Origin: a bacterium
GTDB lineage: Bacteria; Planctomycetota; UBA1135; UBA2386
DNA length: 64,000 nt
Assembly (NCBI GenBank): GCA_030432695.1
Contig: JAUILN010000013.1
Span: 62,001 to 126,000, forward strand
Direction: 5' to 3'
Part shown: positions 19,781-28,886 of the stretch, in pieces
Numbering within the stretch: position 1 is the first letter of the stretch
Layout: every line of letters starts with the position of its first letter
Notes under the pieces: model-generated
The model's database searches: none
What the model was told of the DNA's origin: nothing
Seen by the model: the letters and a program-made list of their open reading frames with translations, nothing else
Program-made: the position numbers and the translations under genes

Positions 19781-19853
19781 CGGCTGGCTCGTCTGACGGC
19801 TGGCTCGTCTGGCGGCTGGCTCGTCTCAGGGCCGATTCGTCTGGCGGTCGGCC
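19774..19853. repeat. 16-bp tandem repeat, about five copies, starting at the rpmF stop
   Basis: Units based on CGTCTGACGGCTGGCT lie at 19774-19789 (first base T), 19790-19805 and 19806-19821 (one change), with two degenerate units to 19853. The first unit contains the rpmF TGA (19778-19780), so the array grew from the end of the gene into the spacer. Confidence 0.88.
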
Positions 19854-20469
19854 TGTTCGACCGTCAGTCGCTCTGGCCCTCGGGCTCTTCGTTGGGCTGG
19901 TGCGCGCCATCGATCCGTACGGACTGCGTTCCACGGATCGGTCTTTGTTCCCCGGGGCGCGGTCCCGAGCGCGGACGTCGCGTCTGGGAATCCGTCTGCG
20001 GATTCGACCCGCGCCGCCCGTCGTTCACGCCGACCGCCGCGGCGCAACTGGCGAAACCGCGGGTCGGGATGACCATGGTTCCATCGCGAATCCTGGTCGG
20101 CGTCGCTTCGCGATTTCGGGTGCCAGGGCTCCCCATCTGGGCCCCCACTTCCTGCAGTTGCCCGTGTTCCGCCCCCGCGCCGGCGGCTTGCAAGATCCCT
20201 GGTCCCCGGGGCGGCGGGACCGCACCGGCTTGGTGTAGGAAGGGCGGCGCTCAGCGGGTTCGGCGTCGGATCCGCCAGTCATGGGCGGCCCGAGCGAAGC
20301 GGGGTGAGCCTCGCAGCAGGAGTATCGCTTCCTCCGAGTCACGGTTGTCGACTACCTTGTGGCCTTCGCCGAGGCGACGATCGGTCAGGGCTTCGCGCCG
20401 CTGTTCGACCGGTCGCTTCTCGTTCCGCAGCCTTCCCTTCGAGCCCCACGAGCTAGCTACGAGTCTTCG
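19781..20469. other. Long spacer between rpmF and plsX (689 bp)
   Basis: Apart from the tandem repeat at its left end, nothing recognisable is present. Open frames exist on both strands, but their Arg/Pro/Ser-rich products look like translated GC-rich non-coding DNA. It may contain the promoter of the fatty-acid genes, but I find no convincing match. Confidence 0.5.
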
Positions 20470-21561
20470 ATGGTCCGGATCGCACTCGACGTGATGGGTG
20501 GAGACCACGGCCCCGAGGTCGTGGTTCGGGGTGCCGTGTTGGCGCTGTCTTCCTCGGATGCCGACGCGGTGCCGAAGCAGGATGGGCCCGGCCTGATCGG
20601 TGGCAGCATCGAGGCTGGTGACATCGTCCTCGTAGGGGAGCAGGACGCGATCGCGAGCGCGCTCGCCGCTGCGGTCGTCGATGGTGGGCCCGCCACGAAC
20701 GCGGGATTCCAGACCGCTCACGCCCCCGATCGGCTGCAAGGCGACGAGAGTCCGGTCGACGCGATGCGGCGCAAGCCCCACAACAGCATCGCCGTCGGGA
20801 TCGGATTGGTGAAGTCGGGTGAGGCCGATGCGTTCGTGAGCGCGGGCAGCACCGGGCTGGTCGTGGCGACCGCCACGCTGGGGCTGCGGTGTCTGGAGGG
20901 CATTCGCCGCCCGGGTATCGCGGTCACGGTCCGTGGGGAGAAGGGACCGTTCATCGTGCTCGACGTCGGCGCGAATCCGCAGCCGAAGGCGGTGCATCTC
21001 CAGCACTACGCGTTGATGGGGGCTGCCTATGCCCGCGATGCGCTCGAGATCGCAGAGCCTCGCGTCGGGTTGATGAACATCGGCTCCGAGGACAAGAAGG
21101 GGCATCCCCTGGCGCGAGAGGCGCGAGAACTCCTCCGGGCCACTGCGGGTGGGTATCGCTTCATCGGCAACGTCGAGGGCGTGGACCTGTTCCGTGGCGC
21201 TTGCGATGTCGTCGTGTGTGACGGGTTCACCGGCAACGTCCTGCTGAAGGTGAGCGAGGGCTGCGCCGAATACATGCTCCGGTCGATGGGGCGCTTCATG
21301 GCGGAGGAGGGTGTCGACGACGGTCTCCGCGAGCGGGTCCTCGGCCGGCTCGCACGGGACGTCGACTACTCGGAATACGGTGGCGCTCTGCTGCTCGGAG
21401 TCGAAGGCATCGTCACCATCTGCCATGGCAGATCCGAAGCGCCGGCGATCTGTAATGCGCTGCGCTTCGCCCACCGGGCGGTGGGGGCGCGGGTGAACGA
21501 GCACATCGTGGAACTCGCCCGGAGTGTCGGTCGCGCCGCGGGACCCGGTTCCGGCGAGTGA
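20470..21561 (+). CDS. plsX: Phosphate acyltransferase PlsX
   Basis: PlsX converts acyl-ACP to acyl-phosphate, the first step feeding PlsY in membrane phospholipid synthesis. The 363-residue protein begins MVRIALDVMGGDHGPEVVV, the PlsX N-terminal signature, and has SVDAMRRKPHNSIAVGIGLVK-like and SAGSTGLVVATATLGL motifs near 115-150, VLDVGAN near 180, LMNIGSED near 210, VVVCDGFTGNVLLK near 260 and GGALLLGVEG near 310. The ATG at 20470 is chosen because the conserved N-terminus starts there; the frame is open from 20359. It is followed by fabH after an unusually long 844-bp spacer. Confidence 0.95.
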   Translation: MVRIALDVMGGDHGPEVVVRGAVLALSSSDADAVPKQDGPGLIGGSIEAGDIVLVGEQDAIASALAAAVVDGGPATNAGFQTAHAPDRLQGDESPVDAMRRKPHNSIAVGIGLVKSGEADAFVSAGSTGLVVATATLGLRCLEGIRRPGIAVTVRGEKGPFIVLDVGANPQPKAVHLQHYALMGAAYARDALEIAEPRVGLMNIGSEDKKGHPLAREARELLRATAGGYRFIGNVEGVDLFRGACDVVVCDGFTGNVLLKVSEGCAEYMLRSMGRFMAEEGVDDGLRERVLGRLARDVDYSEYGGALLLGVEGIVTICHGRSEAPAICNALRFAHRAVGARVNEHIVELARSVGRAAGPGSGE

Positions 21562-22405
21562 GTGCCTGAGGCCCGAAACTGCTGGGCCGATCCTGCTGGG
21601 CCGATCCTGCTATCCGGTCCGGGTCCGGGGCGGTCGAGGACCGCGCGCTGCGAGCCGCTCGCAGCCAGGTCGGGACCCCAGGGGTCCGATTCACCCATGT
21701 GGGGCAGTATCCGCAGATCCTGGCGCCGCGGCCCCCTTTGGTATGGCTGGTTGGACCATCCTCGGCGTGTCCACCAACACGCCTGCGGTGGTCCGTCTCG
21801 CCGGCGACGCCAGTCTCTCGCGGATCACATGCCCCATCTGGCTGAATGACACCACCAGAAGCCCACCGGGGAGTCGCGAGGCCGAAGCTCGGCAAGGGCT
21901 TGTGATCCGGTAGTTCCAGCCTTTCGGCCGTGGACGCACTCCGGCACCGGGCCTAGGCTGTCGCCACCGGCCGGGGCAGGTGTCTCGGTGCGCAGCGCTC
22001 CCGTCGATGATGCGAATCGTTGCGGGAACGCGTCGTTCTCCGGTCATCGGTCGTCGGCAGGTGCGTCTCGACAGCGTACGGCTCCGTTGTTTTCGCCTCG
22101 GCCGCATCGGTGTCGGCGACATCTTGCGCCGAGGCGAGCGACCAGGCGCGGTTCGTGTCCCCCACGGTTCGCATCTTCCGATGGCTCGTGCACGCACCTG
22201 GACTCGGGTCGTCTCCAGCAGGGCCACCGCCGCCGTGAGGGCGGGCGGCGCAGTTCGACTGGCTAGTCGCTGCTGCTCGATCTGACCGATCCGTTTCCCT
22301 TCGTCTCCAACCCCTCCGATCCGAGTCCTTCCGACCCGAACCACGATCCGAATCGAACACCGCGGCATCGCTCCGCGGCACCGGTTGCGCGAGGAAAGCA
22401 ATTCG
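21562..22405. other. Long spacer between plsX and fabH (844 bp)
   Basis: This is the longest gap in the window, at a position where many bacteria have none. It contains a 14-bp duplication at 21580-21607. None of its open frames has recognisable motifs or coding-like composition. A GAGGAA at 22391-22396 serves as the fabH ribosome binding site. Confidence 0.5.
21580..21607. repeat. 14-bp tandem repeat, two perfect copies
   Basis: TGCTGGGCCGATCC occurs at 21580-21593 and 21594-21607, and a third copy starts and decays after TGCT. The CTGGGCCGATC core is shared with the array at 25270-25311. Confidence 0.85.
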
Positions 22406-23395
22406 ATGAAGTCGCTGATCCCTGTCGGAATCGCCGGGCTGGGCCACTACGTCCCCGAGCGTCGGCTGACCAACGCCGAGCTGGAGAAGATGGTCGACAC
22501 CTCGGACGAGTGGATCGTCCAACGCTCAGGCATTCGCGAAAGGCGCGTCGCGGCCGAAGGTGAGCTGGCCAGCGAGATGGGGGCGCGCGCCGCCCAGGAG
22601 GCGCTGGCCGATGCCGGGGTCGCTCCCGAGGATGTTGACCTCGTGCTCTGCTGCACCGTGACGGGGGACCACCTGTTTCCTGCGACAGCCTGTGAGATCG
22701 CCCACCTGATCGGGGCACCCCATGCCGGCGGGTGGGACATTGGCGCGGCCTGTTCGGGCTTCGTCGTCGGTGCGATGACGGCGGCGCAGTTCATCTCGAC
22801 CGGCGCCTACCGGAACGTCTTGGTGGTCGGCGTCGAGAAGCTCAGCGCGATCCTCGACTACACCGACCGCACGACGTGCGTGTTGTTCGGAGACGGTGCG
22901 GGAGCTGCACTGTTCACCGATCTCGACCGCGCTGGCCGGGGCGAGTACCTGAGCGGGAGCAGCGGGATGCGGGGCGGCAACGCGGATGTGCTCAGTCTGC
23001 CTGCTGGCGGGACGCGATTCGGCACCAGCTTCGACACCGTCGAGAAGCGGATGCACTTCGTGCGCATGCAGGGTCGGCAAGTCTATCGGTTCGCGGTGAA
23101 CACCTTCGCCGAGACCGCCGAGAAGGCCCTCGCTCCCTATGACCGGGACGAGCTGGGTCTGCTGGTACCACACCAGGTGAACCTGCGGATCATCGAGAGC
23201 GCGGCCGAGCAGGTGGGCGTGCCGATGGACCGGATCTTCGTGAACATCGACCGCTACGGGAATACCTCCGCCGCGTCGGTGCCGCTCGCGCTCTACGAAG
23301 CCCGGCGCGAAGGCCGCATGGTGGACGGCAAGCTGGTGCTCTGTGTTGCCTTTGGCGCCGGCCTCACCTGGGGGCACGTGCTGTTCCGCTGGTGA
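22406..23395 (+). CDS. fabH: Beta-ketoacyl-ACP synthase III
   Basis: KAS III condenses acetyl-CoA (or another short acyl-CoA) with malonyl-ACP to start fatty-acid synthesis. The 329-residue thiolase-fold enzyme has SDEWIVQRSGIRERR near 35-50, the nucleophile in DIGAACSGF (Cys near 115), LFGDGAGAA near 165, the catalytic His in VPHQVNLRI near 255 and the Asn in YGNTSAAS near 285: the complete Cys-His-Asn triad. The ATG at 22406 has GAGGAA nine bases upstream; a TTG at 22385 is less likely. No fabD follows, contrary to the common plsX-fabH-fabD-fabG order. Confidence 0.95.
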   Translation: MKSLIPVGIAGLGHYVPERRLTNAELEKMVDTSDEWIVQRSGIRERRVAAEGELASEMGARAAQEALADAGVAPEDVDLVLCCTVTGDHLFPATACEIAHLIGAPHAGGWDIGAACSGFVVGAMTAAQFISTGAYRNVLVVGVEKLSAILDYTDRTTCVLFGDGAGAALFTDLDRAGRGEYLSGSSGMRGGNADVLSLPAGGTRFGTSFDTVEKRMHFVRMQGRQVYRFAVNTFAETAEKALAPYDRDELGLLVPHQVNLRIIESAAEQVGVPMDRIFVNIDRYGNTSAASVPLALYEARREGRMVDGKLVLCVAFGAGLTWGHVLFRW

Positions 23396-23593
23396 GCGGA
23401 TCACCCATCCAGGACCCTACGAATCGGTCGCCCTCCGTACCGTTTCCCTCGAGGTGTTCGTCCGGTCGGCGCGAGTTGCGGACGTCTCCTCGGTTCCGTG
23501 CCGTCGCTGACCGGTCCCTCGCCGGTGATCCACGGTGATCCGAAGCACCGCCGTGCCATTCCTGGGCATGGTGATCGACAACCATCGAATACC

Positions 23594-24346
23594 ATGAGTC
23601 TGCGTTCCAACGACTTGCGAGGCAGGAAGGCCTTGATCACCGGTGCGTCACGAGGCATCGGACGTGCGATTGCCGAGTCGCTCGCCAGCGCGGGGGCGGA
23701 GGTCGTCTGCACCTCGACGCGGGAGGGCGGCTGTGACGCCACCCTGGAGGCGATCCGGGCTGCCGGTGGTTCCGCGAAGGCGTTGGCAGCCGACGTCGCA
23801 GATCCGAATGCGTTGAAGGAGCTGGCGCGTGCGGCAGCCGAAGGTGGCGCCCCGAACATCCTGGTGAACAACGCCGGGATCACCCGCGATGGCACCTTCC
23901 TGCGCATGGGGGCGGAGGAGTTCGACACCGTCATCTCGGTCAACCTGCGCGCGGCGTTCCTGTTGGCGCAGGCGCTCGTCCGGCCGATGTTGAAGGTCGA
24001 CGCGCCGAGGATGATCTTCGTCGGCTCGGTCGTCGGGCTGACCGGCAATGCCGGGCAGGCCAATTATGCCGCGAGCAAGGCGGGTCTCCTGGGGCTTGCG
24101 CGGTCGCTCGCCAAGGAGTTCGGCTCACGCGGTCTCACCGCCAACGTGGTGGCTCCGGGGTTCATCGAGACCGACATGACCGCGGGGTTGTCCGACGATG
24201 TCCGCGAGGCGGCGCGCACCAAGATCCCGCTCGGCCGACTTGGAACTCCGGAGGACATCGCGGACATGGTCTGCTTCCTCGCCGGTGACTCAGGTGCCTA
24301 CGTGACGGGGCAGGCGCTGGTTGTCGATGGCGGGATGACCCTCTGA
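23594..24346 (+). CDS. fabG: 3-oxoacyl-ACP reductase
   Basis: This 250-residue NADPH-dependent short-chain dehydrogenase reduces 3-oxoacyl-ACP in each elongation cycle. It shows the cofactor motif TGASRGIGRA near 17-26, NNAGITRDGTFLRM near 93-106 (the FabG-type NNAGITRD), the catalytic Ser in GSVVGLTGNAGQ and the YAASKAG motif (Tyr-x3-Lys near 155-159), then VAPGFIETDMT and the C-terminal GQALVVDGGMTL. The start at 23594 gives the conserved N-terminus MSLRSNDLRGRKALITG. Although many SDR enzymes look alike, the acp and fabF neighbours make FabG very likely. Confidence 0.95.
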   Translation: MSLRSNDLRGRKALITGASRGIGRAIAESLASAGAEVVCTSTREGGCDATLEAIRAAGGSAKALAADVADPNALKELARAAAEGGAPNILVNNAGITRDGTFLRMGAEEFDTVISVNLRAAFLLAQALVRPMLKVDAPRMIFVGSVVGLTGNAGQANYAASKAGLLGLARSLAKEFGSRGLTANVVAPGFIETDMTAGLSDDVREAARTKIPLGRLGTPEDIADMVCFLAGDSGAYVTGQALVVDGGMTL

Positions 24347-24823
24347 GGCTGGTGCGGAAGCGGGCGAGCCACATCGCCGGGCCTCTCGGTCGTTGTTTGG
24401 CGGGCCCCTCTGGGTCCACGCGGAGCGCGCGAGTCGAAGAAGCAAATCGCTCCGAGCGGAGTCGGTCCCGTCATGCCGGCAACGATGCGGCGACTTGCCT
24501 CCTCGGCTCCCGCAACCGGGAAACTCGCGCTCCGGACCGCGGTTGCCGCCGCGCGTCCCCGGTCCGGTCGGCGAGCGAGGAGTCTTGCTTCGAGCCGCGG
24601 CGATACGGGCAACTCGTCCTGGTAGACGGTCCCCGCGGTCGCTCCGGCATCTGGGCGCAGATCGTCGACTCCAGGCCGATCTCCGGGGGGCGCAAGTCGC
24701 CCGCGATTCCGAAACCTGCGCCAGAACCCCGTTTCCCGACGGTTCTGCTCTGGAAATTCCCTCGGCGGACGGCACCCTCCTTTCCCTCACCCTCCAAGAA
24801 CCACCCTCCCAAAAGGTCGAATC
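24347..24823. other. Spacer between fabG and acpP (477 bp)
   Basis: No gene, repeat or clear promoter is recognisable. An AAAAGG run at 24811-24816, just before the acpP GTG, may act as ribosome binding site. Confidence 0.45.
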
Positions 24824-25066
24824 GTGTCAGCAGAGAACGTCGAAGAGCGGGTCAACAAGATCGTCTGTGACAAGCTCGGCACCAGCCCAGACAAGGTTTC
24901 ACTCGAAACCCACTTCATCAACGATCTGGGCGCCGACTCGTTGGACACCGTGGAGCTCGTCATGGAGTTCGAGGACGCGTTCAGCGTGAACATCCCCGAC
25001 GAAGACGCGGAGAAGATCCAGACCGTCGGCGACGCCGTGAACTACATCAAGGACAAGCTCGCCTGA
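24824..25066 (+). CDS. acpP: Acyl carrier protein
   Basis: The 80-residue acidic carrier protein holds growing acyl chains on a 4'-phosphopantetheine arm. The attachment Ser is residue 39 in [15 protein letters not shown], a perfect match to the ACP motif. The rest ([29 protein letters not shown]) is also typical. It starts with GTG at 24824. It lies between fabG and fabF as in many fatty-acid operons, but long spacers on both sides suggest it may have its own promoter, which would fit the high ACP demand. Confidence 0.97.
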   Translation: MSAENVEERVNKIVCDKLGTSPDKVSLETHFINDLGADSLDTVELVMEFEDAFSVNIPDEDAEKIQTVGDAVNYIKDKLA

Positions 25067-25723
25067 TACCGTCGCCCGCGGGCAGGGTTCAGGAGAGTCG
25101 CGAAGACAGTGTCCGGGACCCGGCGGAGGAAGATGTCCTCCGCTTCGGGATCCAGAATGAGTGACGGCTCTCGGACGAACGCGAGCTGTGATCCCGGATG
25201 AGGCCGCCGAGCGATCCCACCCAGGGATTCTCGGGGCCCGGCATCCCGCTCGGCCCATCTGTCTTGGTCGATCAGACTGGGCCGATCAGACTGGGCCCGT
25301 CAGACTTGGCGGGGGTGTCGTTCGGCCGTCTGCCCGTCTGGCGGTGCCGGTCGGTTGTCCTAACATGCGTCTCCAGGTGTTTCCGCTGGCCGCGTAGCGG
25401 GTCGCCGGGAACTGGGCCGAGTCTGTATCCTTCTTCAATGAACCGACTCGGCGAGCCTGTCACCAGCGAGCCGTGACCAAGTCGATCCCGCGGTTTCGCG
25501 GCGTGTCTCGGCGGCTCGCTCGCTGCCGGTGCCCAGGCCGTGGCTTCGGAGGCGTCATCACCTCGGCCCGATCCTCGGACCGTGGTCTACGACTCCGGGT
25601 CCTCCTCCTCGGTGGCGGCCCTGGTCGTTCGTCGGTGTGCAGTTCTTCGCGAGGCCGCTGCCGATCGTTCGTTCCGTCCGAGTTCCTTCCTCGCCGAGTT
25701 CCCCCTGAAGTGAGATTCCAGCC
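25067..25723. other. Long spacer between acpP and fabF (657 bp)
   Basis: Contains a 14-bp tandem repeat (25270-25311) and the decamer GTCCTAACAT at 25357-25366, which is also part of the promoter candidate at 12879-12907; here no matching -35 is visible. No coding region is supported. Confidence 0.5.
25270..25311. repeat. 14-bp tandem repeat, three copies
   Basis: GATCAGACTGGGCC at 25270-25283 and 25284-25297 is perfect; a third copy (25298-25311, CGTCAGACTTGGCG) is diverged. Read across the junction, the units contain CTGGGCCGATC, also present in the plsX-fabH spacer array. Confidence 0.88.
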
Positions 25724-26968
25724 ATGAGCAAGCGCCGCGTCGTCATCTCGGGCGTGGGTGCCCTGACGCCGCTCGGGGCCGACGTCGAGTCTTCCTGGGA
25801 CGCCATGCTGAACGGTCGTTCCGGGGCAGCGCCGATCACGCGATTCGACGTCTCCGGGCACAGCACGAAGTTCGCCTGCGAGGTGAAGGGCTTCGAGCCC
25901 GAGGTCCACTTCCCCGGGCCGGCCGCCCGCAAGCTGGACGTCTACACCCAGTTCCTGCTAGTGGCTGCGCGCGAAGCGATGGCCCACAGTGGACTCGATG
26001 TCGCCAGGGAAGATCCGACTCGTTTCGGCTGCATCCTCGGCACCGGCATCGGCGGCATCCAGGAGCTAGAGGCGACCAAGGAGCTGTTCCTCGAGCGCGG
26101 CGCGCGGCGGGTGAGCCCCTTCTTCATCCCCAAGATGATGTCGAATGCGATCGCCGGCCAGGCCGCGATCGAGTTCGGGCTGCAGGGAACCTGCTTCGCT
26201 ACCTCGTCGGCGTGCGCCTCGGCCGGTCACGCGATCGGGATGGCACTTCGGACCATCCAGTGGGGTGAGGCCGACATGATGCTCACTGGCGGGAGCGAGG
26301 CTGCCACCACTGCGCTCTCGCTGGCCGGGTTCTGTTCGCTCAAGGCCCTGTCGAATCGCAACGACGATCCACAGGCGGCCTCGCGCCCGTTCGACAAGGA
26401 CCGCGATGGCTTCGTGATGGGAGAGGGCGCGGCGGTGCTGATCCTCGAGGAACTCGAGCACGCCCGCGCGCGAGGTGCCGAGATCATCGCCGAGGTCGTC
26501 GGCTACGGTTCGACCGACGATGCCTACCACATCACCGCTCCACAGGAGGACGCCGGTGGTGCGACACGTGCCATACGGCTGGCGCTCGCCGATACTGGTG
26601 TGGCGCCCGAGCGCATCGGCTACGTGAACGCCCATGGGACCAGCACCCCCCTGAACGATCGAGTGGAGACGCTCGCGTTGAAGCAGGCGCTCGGCGAGCA
26701 CGCGCGCCGGACCTGGATCTCGTCGACCAAGTCGATGGTCGGCCACCTGCTGGGAGCGTCGGGTGCCGTGGAATTGGTGGTGTCGGCACTCGCGGTGAAG
26801 CGCGGGCAGGTGCCGCCGACCATCAACTACACCACGCCCGACCCCGACTGCGACCTGGACTACGTGCCCAACGAGGCGCGCGAGGGCCGGGTCGACGTGG
26901 CGCTCAGCAACTCACTGGGGTTCGGCGGGCACAATACCAGTCTTGCGGTGGCTCGATTCGAAGGTTGA
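25724..26968 (+). CDS. fabF: Beta-ketoacyl-ACP synthase II
   Basis: KAS II elongates acyl-ACP with malonyl-ACP. The 414-residue enzyme starts MSKRRVVISGVGALTPLG, the standard FabF N-terminus. It has the nucleophile in ATSSACASAGHAIG (Cys near 165), the GGSEA motif near 190, DKDRDGFVMGEGA near 225-237, the first catalytic His in VNAHGTSTPLND near 305 and the second in STKSMVGHLLGASGAVE near 340, followed by NSLGFGGHNTSL. All catalytic residues are present. No strong Shine-Dalgarno precedes the ATG. It closes the fatty-acid group. Confidence 0.96.
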   Translation: MSKRRVVISGVGALTPLGADVESSWDAMLNGRSGAAPITRFDVSGHSTKFACEVKGFEPEVHFPGPAARKLDVYTQFLLVAAREAMAHSGLDVAREDPTRFGCILGTGIGGIQELEATKELFLERGARRVSPFFIPKMMSNAIAGQAAIEFGLQGTCFATSSACASAGHAIGMALRTIQWGEADMMLTGGSEAATTALSLAGFCSLKALSNRNDDPQAASRPFDKDRDGFVMGEGAAVLILEELEHARARGAEIIAEVVGYGSTDDAYHITAPQEDAGGATRAIRLALADTGVAPERIGYVNAHGTSTPLNDRVETLALKQALGEHARRTWISSTKSMVGHLLGASGAVELVVSALAVKRGQVPPTINYTTPDPDCDLDYVPNEAREGRVDVALSNSLGFGGHNTSLAVARFEG

Positions 26969-27353
26969 GCCTGGTTCGCGAGCCCGGTCCATCCGGTCTG
27001 CCAGCTCGATTCGCCCCCTCGGTCAACGCGCTCGTCGGACCCTCGCGGGCCGGCTCGTTCGACCTGCTGGGTGCGGCGGTCGCCTCACCCGGGTTCTTGT
27101 TCCTGCGCCCCTTCTCCGAAGGGCTCTCGCAAGTCCTCAAAACGGCGCTGCGATCCGCGTACAATCGCGGGCCCGAGGCTGTGAGTCAGCTCGGCTCATC
27201 AGCCGGCGGGTGCCCCTTGCGGGGCGTCCACCCCGATCCTCCGTGCGGAGTCGCGTTCGTCGTTCGCGACACGCGCGTCAGCACCTACTCTCCCAACCCG
27301 CAGGCCCGGTCCCGGTGCCGGCGGAACACTGAACGAACCAAGGTCGAGCTGCC
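26969..27353. other. Spacer between fabF and the His-rich small protein (385 bp)
   Basis: Contains a promoter candidate at 27137-27165. Open frames running through it in other phases show no conserved features. Confidence 0.45.
27137..27165 (+). promoter_or_regulatory. Candidate promoter for the His-rich protein / ddl operon
   Basis: TACAAT (27160-27165) matches five of six -10 positions; TCAAAA (27137-27142), 17 bases upstream, is a weak -35. The leader to the GTG at 27354 would be about 180 bases. Confidence 0.38.
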
Positions 27354-27716
27354 GTGAAGAAGAAGTTCCATGACCTCCTGCACGCCTACAAGGTCGAGGC
27401 GTACCGGATCACTCACAACCACAACAGCGACTCGGCGCTGGAGCCCGAGGTGGCCGAGGAGATCAAGCGGTTCACGGAAGAGGCTCTGAACCACGAGTTC
27501 CACTACCACTTCCACAAGGAGCCGAGCCCAGAGCGTCTCGAGACCATCACGATGATCAAGAACTTCACCGTGGAGGCGCTGCTTCCGCCGGTGCTGGACA
27601 AGGTCATGCAGCGCACGATCGCGTTGGAGCGGCAGCACCGCGCGTTGGTGAAGCTGGTGGACGGCCTGCTCGGGGCGCTGTCCGAGGAGATCGAGAAGGC
27701 CGGGTCGCAGGCCTGA
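27354..27716 (+). CDS. Small His-rich helical protein, unknown
   Basis: This 120-residue soluble protein is not recognised. It starts with GTG at 27354 (MKKKFHDLLHAYKVEAYRI). Its striking feature is histidine clustering in the first half: ITHNHNSDS near 19-27 and NHEFHYHFHKEPS near 46-58, where alternate residues are His. The second half is amphipathic helix (LPPVLDKVMQRTIALERQHRALVKLVDGLLGAL). The His clusters suggest metal or acid/base interactions, but that is inference. Codon use matches the neighbours, so it is probably a real gene. It precedes ddl by 90 bp and may share its transcript. Confidence 0.72.
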   Translation: MKKKFHDLLHAYKVEAYRITHNHNSDSALEPEVAEEIKRFTEEALNHEFHYHFHKEPSPERLETITMIKNFTVEALLPPVLDKVMQRTIALERQHRALVKLVDGLLGALSEEIEKAGSQA

Positions 27717-27806
27717 TCTTCGTCTGGTCCCGACGAACCCGCGACTCGGGACAGCCCCGCTCGGAGGGCTTCGCAAGACGGAAGCACCTTCGCGCCCCTG
27801 GATCCC

Positions 27807-28886
27807 GTGGAGGCGGGCTGCTTGGTCGAGCGTCCCATCGATGTCGTCGTCCTGGTCGGAGGTCGGTCCGCGGAGCACGAGGTCTCGCTCGCGTCCGGGC
27901 ACTCGGTCCTCCAGCACCTCGATCCGGATCGCTGGCGCGCGTGGCCGGTGCTGATCGGGCGTGACGGTCGTTGGCATCTGCCGGATCTCGACGCGCCGAT
28001 GGCCGTCAGGGAGTTTCCGCTCTCTGTCGCGGATTCGGGGCGGATGCCGGCGGCAGGCCTCGCTCATCTGCTCGAGGCGCTCGGATCGTTCGTGGTGTTC
28101 CCGGCACTGCATGGGGTCGACGGCGAGGATGGCAGGCTTCAGGGGATGCTCGAACTCCACGGCCTTCCGTTCGTCGGTTCGGGCTGTGCGGCATCCGCGG
28201 TCGGCATGGACAAAGTCCGGACGCGAGAGTGTCTGGCTGCCCACGGGGTGCCGTTGCCACACGGAGTGCACGGAACGATGCCCGGCGTCGATCCGCGGTC
28301 TGCCGCTGCCGAAGCGGCTCGGGTGGTCGCCGAGGTCGGCCTGCCGTGCTTCCTGAAGGTCGACCTGTCGGGCTCGAGCTTCGGAGTGCGCCGCATCGAT
28401 GACGAGGCGGCCGCACGGTCTTTCTTCCTCGAGGAGTCGGGGATCGGTCGCTACGTCGCCGAGTCCCGCGTCCTCGGCACCGAAATCAGCGTTCCCGTGC
28501 TCGAGCGGCCCACCGATGGACAACTCGAAGCGCTCACGCCGGTCGGCATCCATCCGGCTGAGGAACAGGGCTTCTTCAGCACTGCGGCCAAGTATCAGCC
28601 GGGCCTGTGTGACGAGGTCGTGCCACCGCGGGGCCTTCCCGGCGAGGTCCTGGAGGTCGCGCGTCGGCTGGCGCTGCGTTGTCACGCGGCGCTCGGCTGC
28701 CGCGGCGTCTCGCGCACCGACATGATCGTGACCACGGACGGTCCCGTCGTCCTCGAGGTGAACACCCTTCCCGGGCTGACTCCCGCGAGCCTGCTTCCGA
28801 AGTCTGCGGCCCATGTCGGCATCGACTTCCCGCGCCTGTTGGATCGGCTGCTCGATGCGGCTCTGCGGCGGAGCGGCACGGGATGA
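27807..28886 (+). CDS. ddl: D-alanine--D-alanine ligase
   Basis: This 359-residue ATP-grasp enzyme makes the D-Ala-D-Ala dipeptide of the peptidoglycan stem, in the cytoplasm. It shows the N-terminal VVVLVGGRSAEHEVSLASG, FPALHGVDGEDGRLQGMLE near 95-112, GSGCAASAVGMDK near 125-137, the ATP-grasp segment LPCFLKVDLSGSSFGV, and the C-terminal CRGVSRTDMIV and VLEVNTLPGLTPASLLPK metal/ATP signatures. Its presence indicates a peptidoglycan wall. GTG at 27807 is the start. The stop overlaps the ATG of the next gene (ATGA), coupling it to two membrane-anchored repeat proteins. Confidence 0.95.
   Translation: MEAGCLVERPIDVVVLVGGRSAEHEVSLASGHSVLQHLDPDRWRAWPVLIGRDGRWHLPDLDAPMAVREFPLSVADSGRMPAAGLAHLLEALGSFVVFPALHGVDGEDGRLQGMLELHGLPFVGSGCAASAVGMDKVRTRECLAAHGVPLPHGVHGTMPGVDPRSAAAEAARVVAEVGLPCFLKVDLSGSSFGVRRIDDEAAARSFFLEESGIGRYVAESRVLGTEISVPVLERPTDGQLEALTPVGIHPAEEQGFFSTAAKYQPGLCDEVVPPRGLPGEVLEVARRLALRCHAALGCRGVSRTDMIVTTDGPVVLEVNTLPGLTPASLLPKSAAHVGIDFPRLLDRLLDAALRRSGTG

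Noticed and set aside
19892-20494. A 200-residue open frame between rpmF and plsX
   Set aside because: Arg/Pro/Ser-rich without motifs or ribosome binding site, and it overlaps the plsX start.
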